Notes: a model not told the origin generated them from the sequence alone. 27,975 nt of DNA from CAYZJV01 sp964482325 (GCA_964482325.1 CAYZXD010000028.1:1-27975), one strand, 5' to 3'. Shown: positions 1-8,334, counted from the stretch's first letter. Program-made: numbers and translations.

Positions 1-335
1 AGCAATGAGTGGTGCTGAATTAGCGAACGATGGTGCTTTCGCGCGCGAATATTCAATATTATTCTAACAGGTGCACTTACAATTGTGACCCTTGTAATCA
101 TTAATGTTAACCGTACACAAGCTCATATACACTTCCATGATTAATCACATTCCAATTTGATGCTTAATGTTTTTATGAAAATATTAAAATTCAAGTAAAA
201 TGTGTATATTTATTATGAATTATGATAAATAATAAAAATATATATAAAAATATGAGAAAATATCTCAAATTAATAGATATTTAACTTGTAATCTCTAGCA
301 TCCTATTCCATACTGTAATTCGGGAGGAGGAACCC
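1..335. other. AT-rich intergenic region with possible broken gene tail
   Basis: No intact gene is visible. A short + strand reading frame from the window edge stops at position 67 (…ELANDGAFAREY…). A second frame from about 61 to 144 encodes a hydrophobic stretch (ALTIVTLVIINV) that could continue it after a frameshift, so this may be the decayed C-terminus of a membrane protein, but chance cannot be excluded. Positions 150-290 are very AT-rich. A small perfect inverted repeat, TGAGA/TCTCA, lies at about 253-267. The region presumably carries the promoter of the gene starting at 336; I could not fix a convincing -35/-10 pair. Confidence 0.3.
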
Positions 336-1643
336 ATGTTATTACAGTTTAATTTCTCCAATTTTAAATCATTTGCCAATGAGGCTACTTTAGATTTGAC
401 GGCAACGGGGATCTCTGAGTTGTCACACCATATAGTTCATATGGGTAGAGAGCGTTTTTTGCCGGTAGCTGCAATCTTTGGAGCCAATGCCAGTGGGAAA
501 TCTCATGTGTATCAAGCTTTTTCTTACATGCGTCATATGGTTCTGCAGTCATTTAGTTATGGAGGTAATATGGCGCTGTCATCCGTAGCTGAAGATGCAC
601 ATTATCGCAAGCCCCCCAGTTTTGCTTTCGATGAACGAAGAGGGGATCCGGTAACCTGTGAGGTTCAAATCCTAGACCGGATAACTCATCGTTCAACTAT
701 TTATGGCTTTAGTGCAGATGATCAAGGTATTGTTGAAGAGTGGTTATATGAACGGGCTAAAACGGTAAAGAACAACCGATTGGTTATGTATCGTGATCGT
801 GTGAAGAAAACACTGGAGATGCCAGGTTTTGCCGCTTCTGAGCAGACAAACATTAATACTGCGTTGGAACCAGAAGCTCTGGTTGTTTCACTTGGAGCAA
901 AGTTGAAAGTCCAAAAGTGTGTTCGTTTGCTCAACTGGTTTGCTCATTGCGAGACCATTGATTATGGACATCCTGGAGAAAACCTATATCGGAGTACTCG
1001 TATACCACAAAAATTTCAGAGTAAAGTGGTGCAAGAGGCCGTATTAGAGTTTCTTAGAACCTTTGACGATTCGATCAGAGGCTTTCGCGTAGATGAGGTT
1101 CCTTCTCAAGAAGATGGGGATTCGCCGAAGTATCTCGTTAAAACGCTCCATAATGCTTTAGATACAGAAGATATGATAGCATTGGATATAGGGCAGGAAT
1201 CTGCTGGCACTTTGAAATTATTTTCTCTGTATCCTTCACTGGTTTCTGCTCTCACTCATGGCTCAGTGATCTTTGTGGATGAACTTAATGCAAGGCTACA
1301 TCCGCTTCTCATGCGTAATCTGATTAACTTATTTGCGCAAGAGAGTTCAAATCCGAATCATGCCCAGTTGATATTCACTACCCACGATACGTGGCATCTT
1401 GCTAATCATTCATTGCGACGTGATGAGATTTGGTTCACCGACAAGCAATCTGATGGTGAAAGCACTCTTTACTCACTGGCAGAATTTGCCTGTGAGGGAG
1501 GGGAGAAGATCAGAAAAGATGAGAATTATGAGAAGAATTATCTCAGCGGGAAGTATCGGGCAATCCCGACATTAAGAACCATCACGGTATCTTTCCCGGA
1601 TTTTGCTGAGGCAACAGAAGGAAAGAAAAATTCTTATGAATGA
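336..1643 (+). CDS. AAA family ATPase, RloA/AbiLi-like (putative phage defence)
   Basis: A 435-residue ATPase of the OLD/AAA_15-AAA_21 type. Residues 4-15 hold the usual N-terminal FSNFKSF segment. The Walker A motif is GANASGKS (49-56), with a signature-like ESAGT at 288-292, Walker B ending D315-E316 and a switch histidine H350 in TTHD. Proteins of this family power abortive-infection and related nuclease systems. The ATG at 336 follows a strong Shine-Dalgarno site (GGGAGGAGG). The stop codon overlaps the start of the next gene, an RloB-like protein, so the two are translationally coupled and probably act together, as in AbiL (AbiLi + AbiLii). There is no toxin-like nuclease domain in this protein itself. 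Family is confident; defence function is inferred from the pairing. Confidence 0.85.
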   Translation: MLLQFNFSNFKSFANEATLDLTATGISELSHHIVHMGRERFLPVAAIFGANASGKSHVYQAFSYMRHMVLQSFSYGGNMALSSVAEDAHYRKPPSFAFDERRGDPVTCEVQILDRITHRSTIYGFSADDQGIVEEWLYERAKTVKNNRLVMYRDRVKKTLEMPGFAASEQTNINTALEPEALVVSLGAKLKVQKCVRLLNWFAHCETIDYGHPGENLYRSTRIPQKFQSKVVQEAVLEFLRTFDDSIRGFRVDEVPSQEDGDSPKYLVKTLHNALDTEDMIALDIGQESAGTLKLFSLYPSLVSALTHGSVIFVDELNARLHPLLMRNLINLFAQESSNPNHAQLIFTTHDTWHLANHSLRRDEIWFTDKQSDGESTLYSLAEFACEGGEKIRKDENYEKNYLSGKYRAIPTLRTITVSFPDFAEATEGKKNSYE

Positions 1644-2289
1644 AAAGAGACATCATGGGGAGAGGAAAAAACGTCCTTTACCTGGATCAAGAAAACCCGA
1701 TCTTGGGTATTATGTCATAGTCACTGATGCCAAAGAGACAGAAAAACAGTATTTTATCGGGTTGAGAGACAGCCTTCCCAAGGATCTTGCGCATAGGTTA
1801 GTGATTAAAGTATTGCCGACCACAGAAGTTGATTCTCTTGTAGATAAATGTATTGAAATCGTTAATACTGACCCACAGTATAGAATCCCCTGGATCGTGC
1901 TTGATCGGGATGAGGTAAAGCATTTTAATACCATTATCAAGAAAGCTGAGAGTGCTCATATTTCAGTCGGCTGGTCGAATCCATGTTTTGAAGTATGGCT
2001 TTATAACTATTTCAAACAGCCCCCTGTTATGCAAAATTCGGTACAATGCTGTAAGCAATTCAGCTTAGTTTTCAAACGGTATGTTGGTCATCAGTATCAT
2101 AAATCGGATACTTCATTGTATCAGAAGCTAATTGGGAGTGGTGATGAACAGCAGGCAATACAGAGAGCCAGAGAATATTTTATGCATATGCACCAACGGT
2201 ACCCTCAAACACTTCCTGCAGAGATGAGTCCTGCAACTACAGTATATCGTCTGGTTGCTGAAATACGATTGAAATGTCCTAATCAATGA
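1636..2289 (+). CDS. RloB-like protein, partner of upstream ATPase (AbiLii-like)
   Basis: A 217-residue protein matching the RloB family, whose fold is proposed to be Toprim-like and nuclease-related. Visible signatures are the N-terminal β-strand plus T-E pair (…VIVTDAKETEKQYF), the acidic WIVLDRDE segment and the family hallmark SNPCFEVWLYNYF. The usual C-E-G before the T-E pair is replaced here by T-D-A, so a first acidic residue is Asp rather than Glu. I chose the ATG at 1636 because it overlaps the preceding stop codon and has AAGGA upstream; an earlier in-frame ATG at 1603 would add 11 residues inside the upstream gene. The pair has the composition of the Lactococcus AbiL system. The molecular target is unknown. 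Confidence 0.8.
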   Translation: MNEKRHHGERKKRPLPGSRKPDLGYYVIVTDAKETEKQYFIGLRDSLPKDLAHRLVIKVLPTTEVDSLVDKCIEIVNTDPQYRIPWIVLDRDEVKHFNTIIKKAESAHISVGWSNPCFEVWLYNYFKQPPVMQNSVQCCKQFSLVFKRYVGHQYHKSDTSLYQKLIGSGDEQQAIQRAREYFMHMHQRYPQTLPAEMSPATTVYRLVAEIRLKCPNQ

Positions 2290-2398
2290 CTATCATCGAA
2301 GATCTTATTACCGATAATCATTGAACATCCTCATAGAAAGTCAAGAAACGTATACATCGTGAACACGGTATGAGAAGGTGTCATCGTATCAGCAGAGT

Positions 2399-2824
2399 TC
2401 ATTCATCGATTATTCGCTGATGTCGTAGGTTAACGAGAGTTTCTTTTCCTACCCACACCAGTCCAATAATTCCCTGAATCGCACCAAACAGGAAGAACAG
2501 TACATGCAAAGGGGTGATGGTGTTAATGATGAGTACCTGGACTATGATCCAGATAATCATACCTTCACCAAGAAGTCCTTCTCCAATACTCCGGTACCAG
2601 ACTCTTTTGGATACAAAAAAGATCTGTAGAAGATTCCCTAATCCAAAGAAAATTCCCAGCACGAAGCCAGGAATCATGTAGGAGGAGAAGGGAGACCCTT
2701 CCAACATAGACAAGGGGGCTCCCAATGGGTTGATTGGATCGGTGATGCAGGCATATCCACCAGCCAGTGCTCCGATGCCGATAATAACATGCAATACTTG
2801 AGCAAGTATCACAACAAATTTCAT
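2399..2824 (-). CDS. Small four-helix membrane protein, unknown function
   Basis: A 141-residue hydrophobic protein with about four membrane segments (roughly residues 3-25, 48-72, 86-104 and 105-126) and a short charged C-terminus. I do not recognise a family. Its ATG directly abuts the stop codon of the KDG kinase gene, with GGTGAG just upstream, so it is the last gene of the gntR-led leftward operon. The position suggests a role linked to sugar-acid metabolism, for example export, sensing or membrane maintenance, but nothing in the sequence shows it. No terminator hairpin was seen in the 109 bp between this gene and the convergent defence pair. Confidence 0.7.
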   Translation of the reverse strand: MKFVVILAQVLHVIIGIGALAGGYACITDPINPLGAPLSMLEGSPFSSYMIPGFVLGIFFGLGNLLQIFFVSKRVWYRSIGEGLLGEGMIIWIIVQVLIINTITPLHVLFFLFGAIQGIIGLVWVGKETLVNLRHQRIIDE

Positions 2825-3919
2825 TTATCTCACCACGCGCCCTGAGGCATTTCCTTTCATCAATCTCTTGATCTCTTCAGGTGAAGAGTAATTAATATCT
2901 CCATGTATTGAGTGACACAGACATGATGCAGCTGTGGCATAGTCCAGGATTTGCTGTGACTGTTTACTTAATTCGGGATCAGTGAACGCATAGATCAATC
3001 CTGCAGAGAACGAGTCTCCTCCACCGACACGGTCAATAATTGCTCTGATCTCATAAGGAGCATAATTTCCGTTCTGCATCGGGGATACGATATGCTGCTG
3101 AGTTTCCGTTTCATACAGCAAAGCTCCCCAGTTGTTGTGTGATGCTGAAATGCTTTCACGTAAGGTAAATGCAATATGGGTAAGCTGCGGGAATTGTCGC
3201 GAAACCTCTTTGGCTACCTCATGATATGCAGTAAAATCGAGCTTTCCTGCATGAACATCCACTTCTTTCGGGTGAATGTCCAACACATCGGAGGCATCTT
3301 CTTCATTGCCGATAAGCACATCGACTGAAGGAAGAATTTCCCGCATGGTTTTCTGAGCCAGTTCTTTGGCGGTAAATCGGTCATCCCACCTCCACAACTT
3401 CTTTCTGAAGTTGAGATCACAAGAGACGGTTAATCCTAACTGTTTCGCTGCACGTACACTCGCTATCGCTGCATCAGCAGCTTGTTTCGATATCGCAGGA
3501 GTAATGCCGCTGATGTGGAACCAGGAGACTCCAGAAAAAATAGCCTTCCAGTCGTATCCTGTGGCATCTTGAAGGCCGATACTGCTGGAGTCACGGTCAT
3601 AGATCACATTGCTCGGACGCTGGTTTGCTCCGGTTTCGAGAAAATACAACCCCATTCTTCCTGTATCAGTCAGTACAACACGATCCGTTTTTACTCCGAG
3701 ACTGCGAAGATATGCGAGACAGGATTTAGCAATAGGGTTCTTAGGTAATGCCGTGACATACTGCGCATCACGTCCCATATAAGCTAACGAAGCCGCAACA
3801 TTTGCTTCTGCACCTGCGAAGGTGATCCGTACTTGACCGGGGAGCGCTTGCTCAAATCGATAGTAATGTTCCATTTCAATGCGGCCCATAATTTCGCCGA
3901 ATGTAACTATGCTGTTCAT
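2825..3919 (-). CDS. kdgK: 2-keto-3-deoxygluconate kinase (PfkB family)
   Basis: A 364-residue PfkB/ribokinase-fold sugar kinase. The N-terminus opens FGEIMGRIE, followed by the substrate-side GAEANVAASLA motif and the C-terminal signature VGGGDSFSAG, with catalytic base D302. It most resembles KDG kinase, which converts 2-keto-3-deoxygluconate plus ATP to KDPG; the adjacent KDPG aldolase supports that choice. I placed the start at 3919 because AAGGAG sits 8 bases upstream and the ATG follows the aldolase stop by one base; an earlier ATG at 3943 would lie inside the aldolase gene. At 364 residues it is somewhat longer than many KDG kinases. Another 2-keto sugar-acid kinase activity is possible. 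Confidence 0.85.
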   Translation of the reverse strand: MNSIVTFGEIMGRIEMEHYYRFEQALPGQVRITFAGAEANVAASLAYMGRDAQYVTALPKNPIAKSCLAYLRSLGVKTDRVVLTDTGRMGLYFLETGANQRPSNVIYDRDSSSIGLQDATGYDWKAIFSGVSWFHISGITPAISKQAADAAIASVRAAKQLGLTVSCDLNFRKKLWRWDDRFTAKELAQKTMREILPSVDVLIGNEEDASDVLDIHPKEVDVHAGKLDFTAYHEVAKEVSRQFPQLTHIAFTLRESISASHNNWGALLYETETQQHIVSPMQNGNYAPYEIRAIIDRVGGGDSFSAGLIYAFTDPELSKQSQQILDYATAASCLCHSIHGDINYSSPEEIKRLMKGNASGRVVR

Positions 3920-3920
3920 T

Positions 3921-4571
3921 TCATCGCTCCTTGAAGAACACATCTACTGCATCACGTGCCTGACGGGTAATCGTATCCCACTTCTGATCTGCAATAAGCT
4001 TTTTAGCAGCAATCCAACTACCGCCAATCGCTCCTATGGATTTTTCTCGTGCATATTCGGCGAGATTTTCCTGTGAAATTCCGCCAAGTGGGATGAACGA
4101 AAGACCCAAATGAGCATAGGGAGCATACATGCTCCTCAAATAGCTGAGTCCACCCATCGGTTCTGCGGGGAAGAATTTCAGCAATTTACAGCCATACTCA
4201 AGTGCTGATTCGATATCACTCGGGGTGGCAATACCAGGACCGAAAGGAAGTGCTGCTTCGAGAGCTGCATCCATCACTTTTCGGTTCAATCCCGGTGACA
4301 CACCAAAGTCGGCGCCGGCCTGCTTCGCCTGTACTGTCTGGTCAGGAGTAAGGATGGTTCCGACTCCCAACAGCATCTCAGGGTATCCCTGGTGGATGAT
4401 ATTCACCGCTTCGAGAGCTATCGGGGTACGAAGTGTAAGTTCGATAGCAGTAACACCTCCTTCCAATAGCGCCTCTACTACTGGGCGAATATGTTGCTGC
4501 TTCTCAATGACCAGTACTGAGACAATTCCCGCCTGTTTGATACGATTCTCAATTTCTTGACTCATCAACAT
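3921..4571 (-). CDS. eda: KDPG aldolase (2-keto-3-deoxy-6-phosphogluconate aldolase)
   Basis: A 216-residue class I aldolase of the KDPG/KHG family, cleaving 2-keto-3-deoxy-6-phosphogluconate to pyruvate and glyceraldehyde 3-phosphate. Visible active-site residues are E44 and R48 (IELTLRT), T72 (GVGTILT) and the Schiff-base lysine K132 in LLKFFPAE; the phosphate-binding GGIS segment follows. The length is typical. The ATG at 4571 has AGAGG seven bases upstream, better placed than the Met two codons later. It lies two bases after the SelA-like gene and one base before the kinase start, so the three are co-translated. In Salmonella a dedicated KDPG aldolase (DgaF) is likewise next to a SelA-like lyase (DgaE). 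Confidence 0.93.
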   Translation of the reverse strand: MLMSQEIENRIKQAGIVSVLVIEKQQHIRPVVEALLEGGVTAIELTLRTPIALEAVNIIHQGYPEMLLGVGTILTPDQTVQAKQAGADFGVSPGLNRKVMDAALEAALPFGPGIATPSDIESALEYGCKLLKFFPAEPMGGLSYLRSMYAPYAHLGLSFIPLGGISQENLAEYAREKSIGAIGGSWIAAKKLIADQKWDTITRQARDAVDVFFKER

Positions 4572-4573
4572 GA

Positions 4574-5707
4574 TTATGCCTCTTTGAATATGTTCTCTAA
4601 TCTCGTGATCACCAGTTCAATTTCATCCGCTTCCAGTGTCATCGGATTAATAAATATCGCCTGCGATCCTGCTTTCATCGTGAATACGCCCGGATCATCA
4701 TCCATCAGCTTTTCCATCATCTCTTCTGCAGTCATCACGCGATGGGTAATGATTGCACGAGCCATTGGCTGTCCTGCTTCATTGGGGAATGAACGAGTGA
4801 CGGTGACGTTATCGATAGCTTCAAGACGGTGCTGGAGCGATGCAACCACATCTTCTGCCCACTGATTTCGGGCCTCATGATCCTGTTGCACATACTGTTC
4901 GACTGCGGAGGTCAGTCCAACGATCTCCTCACGACCGACTTTCAGCATGCGACCGATGCCGTAGTTCGGAAATCCCGTCTCATGTACATAGTGCATGAAT
5001 TCTTTCTTTCCAACCATCAAGCCACTCGCTTGCGGTCCCTTCAGATCTTTTCCACCACTGAAGATCACCGCAGAAGCTCCCATTTCAGTGAACTTCCACA
5101 GATTTTCCACCGGTGGTAATTGTGCAGCTGCATCCACTACGACCGGAATATCGTGTTTTTTCGCAACGGTAATGGTTTGATCAAAAGCTAACGAACCTTC
5201 AGCCAACCAACCGCCAGGTCCACCTGCAGCGTAGAAAATCGCGCAGGTGTGATCATTGATGGCTGCTTCAAGATCCTCAGCGGTTGCAGGACCTATCACA
5301 TTGGGGTATCCCACATCAACGACCCGTACCCCCAACTGCTGCAAGCCCCAGTCATATGGACTTCGGTGAGCTCTGAACATGATCACTTCTGATGATCTGA
5401 TCACATCCTCTGAGAGATATTTCATCTTTCGCTGATATTTTCGTGCGAGGGCTGCCCCTCCCGAGATGTATAATGCTGCAGCTCCTCCCGTTGCAATAAA
5501 GGCATCTTCATTGCGGGTGAGTCTGGCAATTTTTGCATGAGCCTGTTTCTGCAACTGGGGAATCTGCACAAAAGACCGGGAGGCTTCTGCGATATCCGCA
5601 AGCGTTTTTTCACTCATCCGTGATCCGCCGATAACCGTATACGTACCGGCAGCGTTAATGATACGTTGTACCTGTAGGTCTTTGTAAAGAGAAGGGGAGT
5701 CACTCAT
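4574..5707 (-). CDS. SelA-like PLP enzyme, putative amino-sugar-acid ammonia-lyase (DgaE-like)
   Basis: A 377-residue PLP-dependent fold type I protein related to SelA. Seen are the cofactor aspartate D192 (VVVDAAAQLPP) and the probable Schiff-base lysine K220 in FSGGKDLKGPQASG. The N-terminal INAAGTYTVIGGS and TGGAAAL segments are also typical of the family. True SelA is longer and has an N-terminal tRNA-binding domain, absent here. The family member DgaE of Salmonella eliminates ammonia from D-glucosaminate 6-phosphate to give KDPG. The neighbours here (RidA-like, KDG kinase, KDPG aldolase) fit a lyase of this kind, perhaps acting on the unphosphorylated acid. The substrate is inference. 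GAGGA lies six bases before the ATG. Confidence 0.8.
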   Translation of the reverse strand: MSDSPSLYKDLQVQRIINAAGTYTVIGGSRMSEKTLADIAEASRSFVQIPQLQKQAHAKIARLTRNEDAFIATGGAAALYISGGAALARKYQRKMKYLSEDVIRSSEVIMFRAHRSPYDWGLQQLGVRVVDVGYPNVIGPATAEDLEAAINDHTCAIFYAAGGPGGWLAEGSLAFDQTITVAKKHDIPVVVDAAAQLPPVENLWKFTEMGASAVIFSGGKDLKGPQASGLMVGKKEFMHYVHETGFPNYGIGRMLKVGREEIVGLTSAVEQYVQQDHEARNQWAEDVVASLQHRLEAIDNVTVTRSFPNEAGQPMARAIITHRVMTAEEMMEKLMDDDPGVFTMKAGSQAIFINPMTLEADEIELVITRLENIFKEA

Positions 5708-5709
5708 GA

Positions 5710-6174
5710 TTAATCCTCTACTTCAACAATCATTTCCACTTCGACCGGAATATTCATGGGAAGATTGCTCGTTCCGAGTGCACTGCGCACATGCTGGCCG
5801 CCTTCTCCGAAGAGTTCCTTCAAGAAGTCAGAAGTCCCGTTGATTACTTTCGGCTGATCATGAAAATCATCGGTGCTGTTCACGAAACCACGAACCTGAA
5901 CAATACGCGTGATCTTATCAATCGTTCCCGTGATGCTGCACACTTCTGCAAGGCAGTTAAGTGCTGCAATCCGAGCTGCATCATATGCTTCTTCCAGACT
6001 TACTTCCCTGCCGACCCGACCGATATACTGGTGTTTACCGTTCTGGAAAGCTCCCTGTCCTGAGCAGTAGATAAGATTTCCCACCTTCAGTGCGGGGATA
6101 TAGTTTCCTGCCTTTGGAGGAATTACAGGAATGGAATATCCCATTGCTGCCAATTTTTCTTCGTGTCTTCCCAT
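5710..6174 (-). CDS. RidA-family enamine/imine deaminase
   Basis: A 154-residue YjgF/YER057c/UK114-fold protein. The family hydrolyses reactive enamine/imine intermediates released by PLP enzymes, yielding a keto acid and ammonia. Visible are the GNYIPALKVGNLIYCSGQG strand region, the conserved VRGFVNS, and the C-terminal HVRSALGTSNLP…VEVEMIVEV with R130 at the position of the substrate carboxylate-binding arginine. It is longer than archetypal RidA (about 128 residues) because of an N-terminal extension, as in other Rid subgroups. AAGGAGG lies eight bases before the ATG. It sits between the regulator and the SelA-like enzyme with 2-3 base gaps, which suggests that it clears the imine made by that enzyme. 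Confidence 0.87.
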   Translation of the reverse strand: MGRHEEKLAAMGYSIPVIPPKAGNYIPALKVGNLIYCSGQGAFQNGKHQYIGRVGREVSLEEAYDAARIAALNCLAEVCSITGTIDKITRIVQVRGFVNSTDDFHDQPKVINGTSDFLKELFGEGGQHVRSALGTSNLPMNIPVEVEMIVEVED

Positions 6175-6177
6175 CGA

Positions 6178-6912
6178 TTATGCCTCCTTGCTGTACTGAT
6201 TCTGATGAATATGACTGAGTATGTTGTGTACGAATGTCTTGCCGAGGTGAGCATTCAGTGCAGCACATGCCTGCATGAGATCCCCCGCCTCAAGTGCCGC
6301 TAAAATCTGTTCATGTTCGTTGCTGGAGATTAGGGCTGCTTCCTTGAATTCCTCAAATTCCTTTCCCATCGACAGATTTCTCATGATACTCGTGGTGATG
6401 CGGGTATTTGCGATGATTTTTGCAATCATGATATTCCCCGATGCATCGTAGAGCAGCTCATGAAAATGAAAGTCGATTTCCATATACTTTGCATGATCAC
6501 CTTTTTCAAGATATGCCAGCGAGTCGGTAATCGTACGACGCATCTGGATCAGTGTCTGTTTCTGTACGGTTTGATCCTTCTGCAAAAAGAGCCGCATAGC
6601 GAGTTCTTCCAGAGAAATGCGCACCTCAACGAGAGATTGTACATCATTTTCAGTAATTTCCCGTATGTGGTATCCCTTCCACTGTTCCTGTTCAACCACA
6701 TCATTCTGAATCAGACGGGAGAGGGCTTCTCGAACTGCAAGACGATTGACTCCCAGATGTTCAGCGATCTCTTTATCGTTGATACGATCCCCGGGCAGCC
6801 ATGCTCCTTCTATGATTCCGTTGAGAAGGAAATCATAGACAATATCAGCTTTACTTAACTTTTTTGTGGTGGATTTCGGCAATTCCACCTTCACGCCATA
6901 GTCCTGTTTCAT
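6178..6912 (-). CDS. GntR-family transcriptional regulator with FCD domain
   Basis: A 244-residue regulator. Residues about 20-90 form the GntR winged helix (PGDRINDKEIAEHLGVNRLAVREALSRL). The C-terminal half is an FCD domain with the metal/ligand pattern D-F-H-F-H-E, then SNEHEQILAAL and NAHLGKT. FCD regulators such as UxuR, ExuR and LldR typically sense organic or sugar acids, matching the enzymes of this locus. It heads the leftward operon and faces the transporter operon, so it probably controls both. The ATG at 6912 lacks a Shine-Dalgarno site and lies almost at the expected transcription start; GTG at 6894 with AGGA upstream is an alternative. A palindrome at 6911-6925 may be its operator. 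Confidence 0.9.
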   Translation of the reverse strand: MKQDYGVKVELPKSTTKKLSKADIVYDFLLNGIIEGAWLPGDRINDKEIAEHLGVNRLAVREALSRLIQNDVVEQEQWKGYHIREITENDVQSLVEVRISLEELAMRLFLQKDQTVQKQTLIQMRRTITDSLAYLEKGDHAKYMEIDFHFHELLYDASGNIMIAKIIANTRITTSIMRNLSMGKEFEEFKEAALISSNEHEQILAALEAGDLMQACAALNAHLGKTFVHNILSHIHQNQYSKEA

Positions 6913-6925
6913 TGTCTAAGACTAT
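6911..6925. promoter_or_regulatory. Candidate GntR operator and gntR -10 box
   Basis: A 15-bp near-palindrome with core GTCTAAGAC (6914-6922), symmetric at all flanking pairs except one. It overlaps a minus-strand -10 hexamer TATAGT (6926-6921) and the gntR start codon, where autorepression would be effective. No clear second copy was found near the rightward promoter. Confidence 0.4.
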
Positions 6926-6974
6926 AGCTCAGCAGCGATGAAAAGTAAAGAAAATTAAAATTTAAAATTTAAGA

Positions 6975-7003
6975 TTTACAATTCTCCAGTATGGGGCTAC
7001 AAT
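6975..7003 (+). promoter_or_regulatory. Promoter of transporter operon (TTTACA-N17-TACAAT)
   Basis: A sigma-70-type pair with exact 17-bp spacing: -35 TTTACA at 6975-6980 and -10 TACAAT at 6998-7003. Transcription would start near 7010, about 30 bases before the binding-protein ATG, leaving room for the AGGAGG ribosome site at 7031-7036. Confidence 0.55.
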
Positions 7004-7041
7004 GACCACCTAGAGATGACAACAAAAAACAGGAGGTTGTT

Positions 7042-8295
7042 ATGAAAAAGAGTGTATTACTCGTTCTGATTGCGCTGTTACTTTGCGCCGCACCGTTATT
7101 CGCCGCAGGACAAGCAGAGGCTGAATCAGAAGAAGTGACCATTACCTGGGGTAACTGGCAGTTCCTCGAAAGTGGCCGAGATGTGATCCTCGAGGGATTC
7201 ATTGATGATTTTGAAGCTGCTAACCCTGGGATCAAGGTTGAACCCGTGCCCATTGCCTACTCGTCGTATAATGATGCATTGACCACACAGTTCAGGGCAG
7301 GGAAGGGTCCTGATGTGATCAGAGTACAGGACATGACGTTGGTTCCTTGGATGAAAATGGGATTTCTGGCTCCGCTGGATGATCTGATTGATCTTGATAA
7401 GTATGCAGCAGAATTCCCAGCTCAGCAGTCTCTTGCTGTACTCAATGGTGAAACCCTGGCAATCATTTGTGAAGGATTCCCCTATGGTGCATTGATGATC
7501 AACGGTGAACTGCTTGAAGCAAGCGGCATGGACGTTCCCACCACCCCGGAAGAACTTCTTGCAGTATCAGAAGCTATCTACGAAGCTACCGGTTTTACCG
7601 GCTTGGCACATGCAACAGAGTTTGCCAACCAGAGCTATATCATGCAAAGCGGTATGATCGTAGTTGAAGGATTTGGCGGACGCATTGTGAAAGATGGCGA
7701 ATTTGCTGTCAACGATGCTGATTTTGTAGCTGGTGTCGAATTCCTCGTTGATATTTACAATCTGGAATCGCATCCGTCAGGAATGCAGTTCGGTCTGCAG
7801 AGAGAGCAGTTCCTTAGTGGTGAAGCCGGTATGGTTATGGACGGCAGTTACTGGCCTGGAATCGTACGTGCAAATGATGAAGAGCTCTACGATAATCTGA
7901 TCGTTGCAAAACTCCCGTTCCCCGATCCTGCAAGTGAATTTGAGACCAACTGGGATGCAATCAATGTTAACTCATCACCGGCAAAGCAGGAAGCTGCAGC
8001 AAAATTTGTAGAGTTCCTGATGAGTGAAGCAGTCGCTTCCAAGTGGGCTCTTGAGTCTGCTATTCCTGGTTTGAACTTCACTGCACGCGCTATTTCGGAA
8101 GAGTATCCCTGGTTTGAGGTATTTGCTGAAGCTGCTCCACATGCAGTGGTGCGACCGATTCCCGGTTATGAAGCCGATACTCCTGAAATCCGCAAGATGG
8201 TTGCCGATGGTATCTCATATGCCATGAGCGGAGAGGTTACCGCCCAGCAGGCAATGGATCAGCTGAAGAAGGATCTGGATCAGAGATTCAATTAA
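7042..8295 (+). CDS. ABC transporter periplasmic solute-binding protein (family 1)
   Basis: A 417-residue extracellular solute-binding protein of the MalE/UgpB class. It starts with a signal peptide (MKKS, hydrophobic core to residue 20, likely cut after A21 or A22 in LFAAGQAEAE). The single cysteine C15 lies in the hydrophobic core without a good lipobox, so it is probably not a lipoprotein. Residues 30-60 (TWGNWQFLESGRD…FEAANPGIKVEPVP) and FRAGKGPDVIRVQD are characteristic of the family. AGGAGG lies five bases before the ATG. It is the first gene of the rightward operon and followed by two permeases. The enzymes at this locus suggest a sugar-acid or amino-sugar-acid ligand, although family 1 proteins usually bind sugars. 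Confidence 0.92.
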   Translation: MKKSVLLVLIALLLCAAPLFAAGQAEAESEEVTITWGNWQFLESGRDVILEGFIDDFEAANPGIKVEPVPIAYSSYNDALTTQFRAGKGPDVIRVQDMTLVPWMKMGFLAPLDDLIDLDKYAAEFPAQQSLAVLNGETLAIICEGFPYGALMINGELLEASGMDVPTTPEELLAVSEAIYEATGFTGLAHATEFANQSYIMQSGMIVVEGFGGRIVKDGEFAVNDADFVAGVEFLVDIYNLESHPSGMQFGLQREQFLSGEAGMVMDGSYWPGIVRANDEELYDNLIVAKLPFPDPASEFETNWDAINVNSSPAKQEAAAKFVEFLMSEAVASKWALESAIPGLNFTARAISEEYPWFEVFAEAAPHAVVRPIPGYEADTPEIRKMVADGISYAMSGEVTAQQAMDQLKKDLDQRFN

Positions 8296-8334
8296 TGAGC
8301 AGCGTTATTTGGTAATCATGTTATGATAAGTGGT

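Noticed and set aside
2825..3943. Longer KDG kinase start at 3943.
   Set aside because: The extra residues MCSSRSDE lie within the aldolase gene and have no ribosome site, whereas 3919 has AAGGAG at good spacing.
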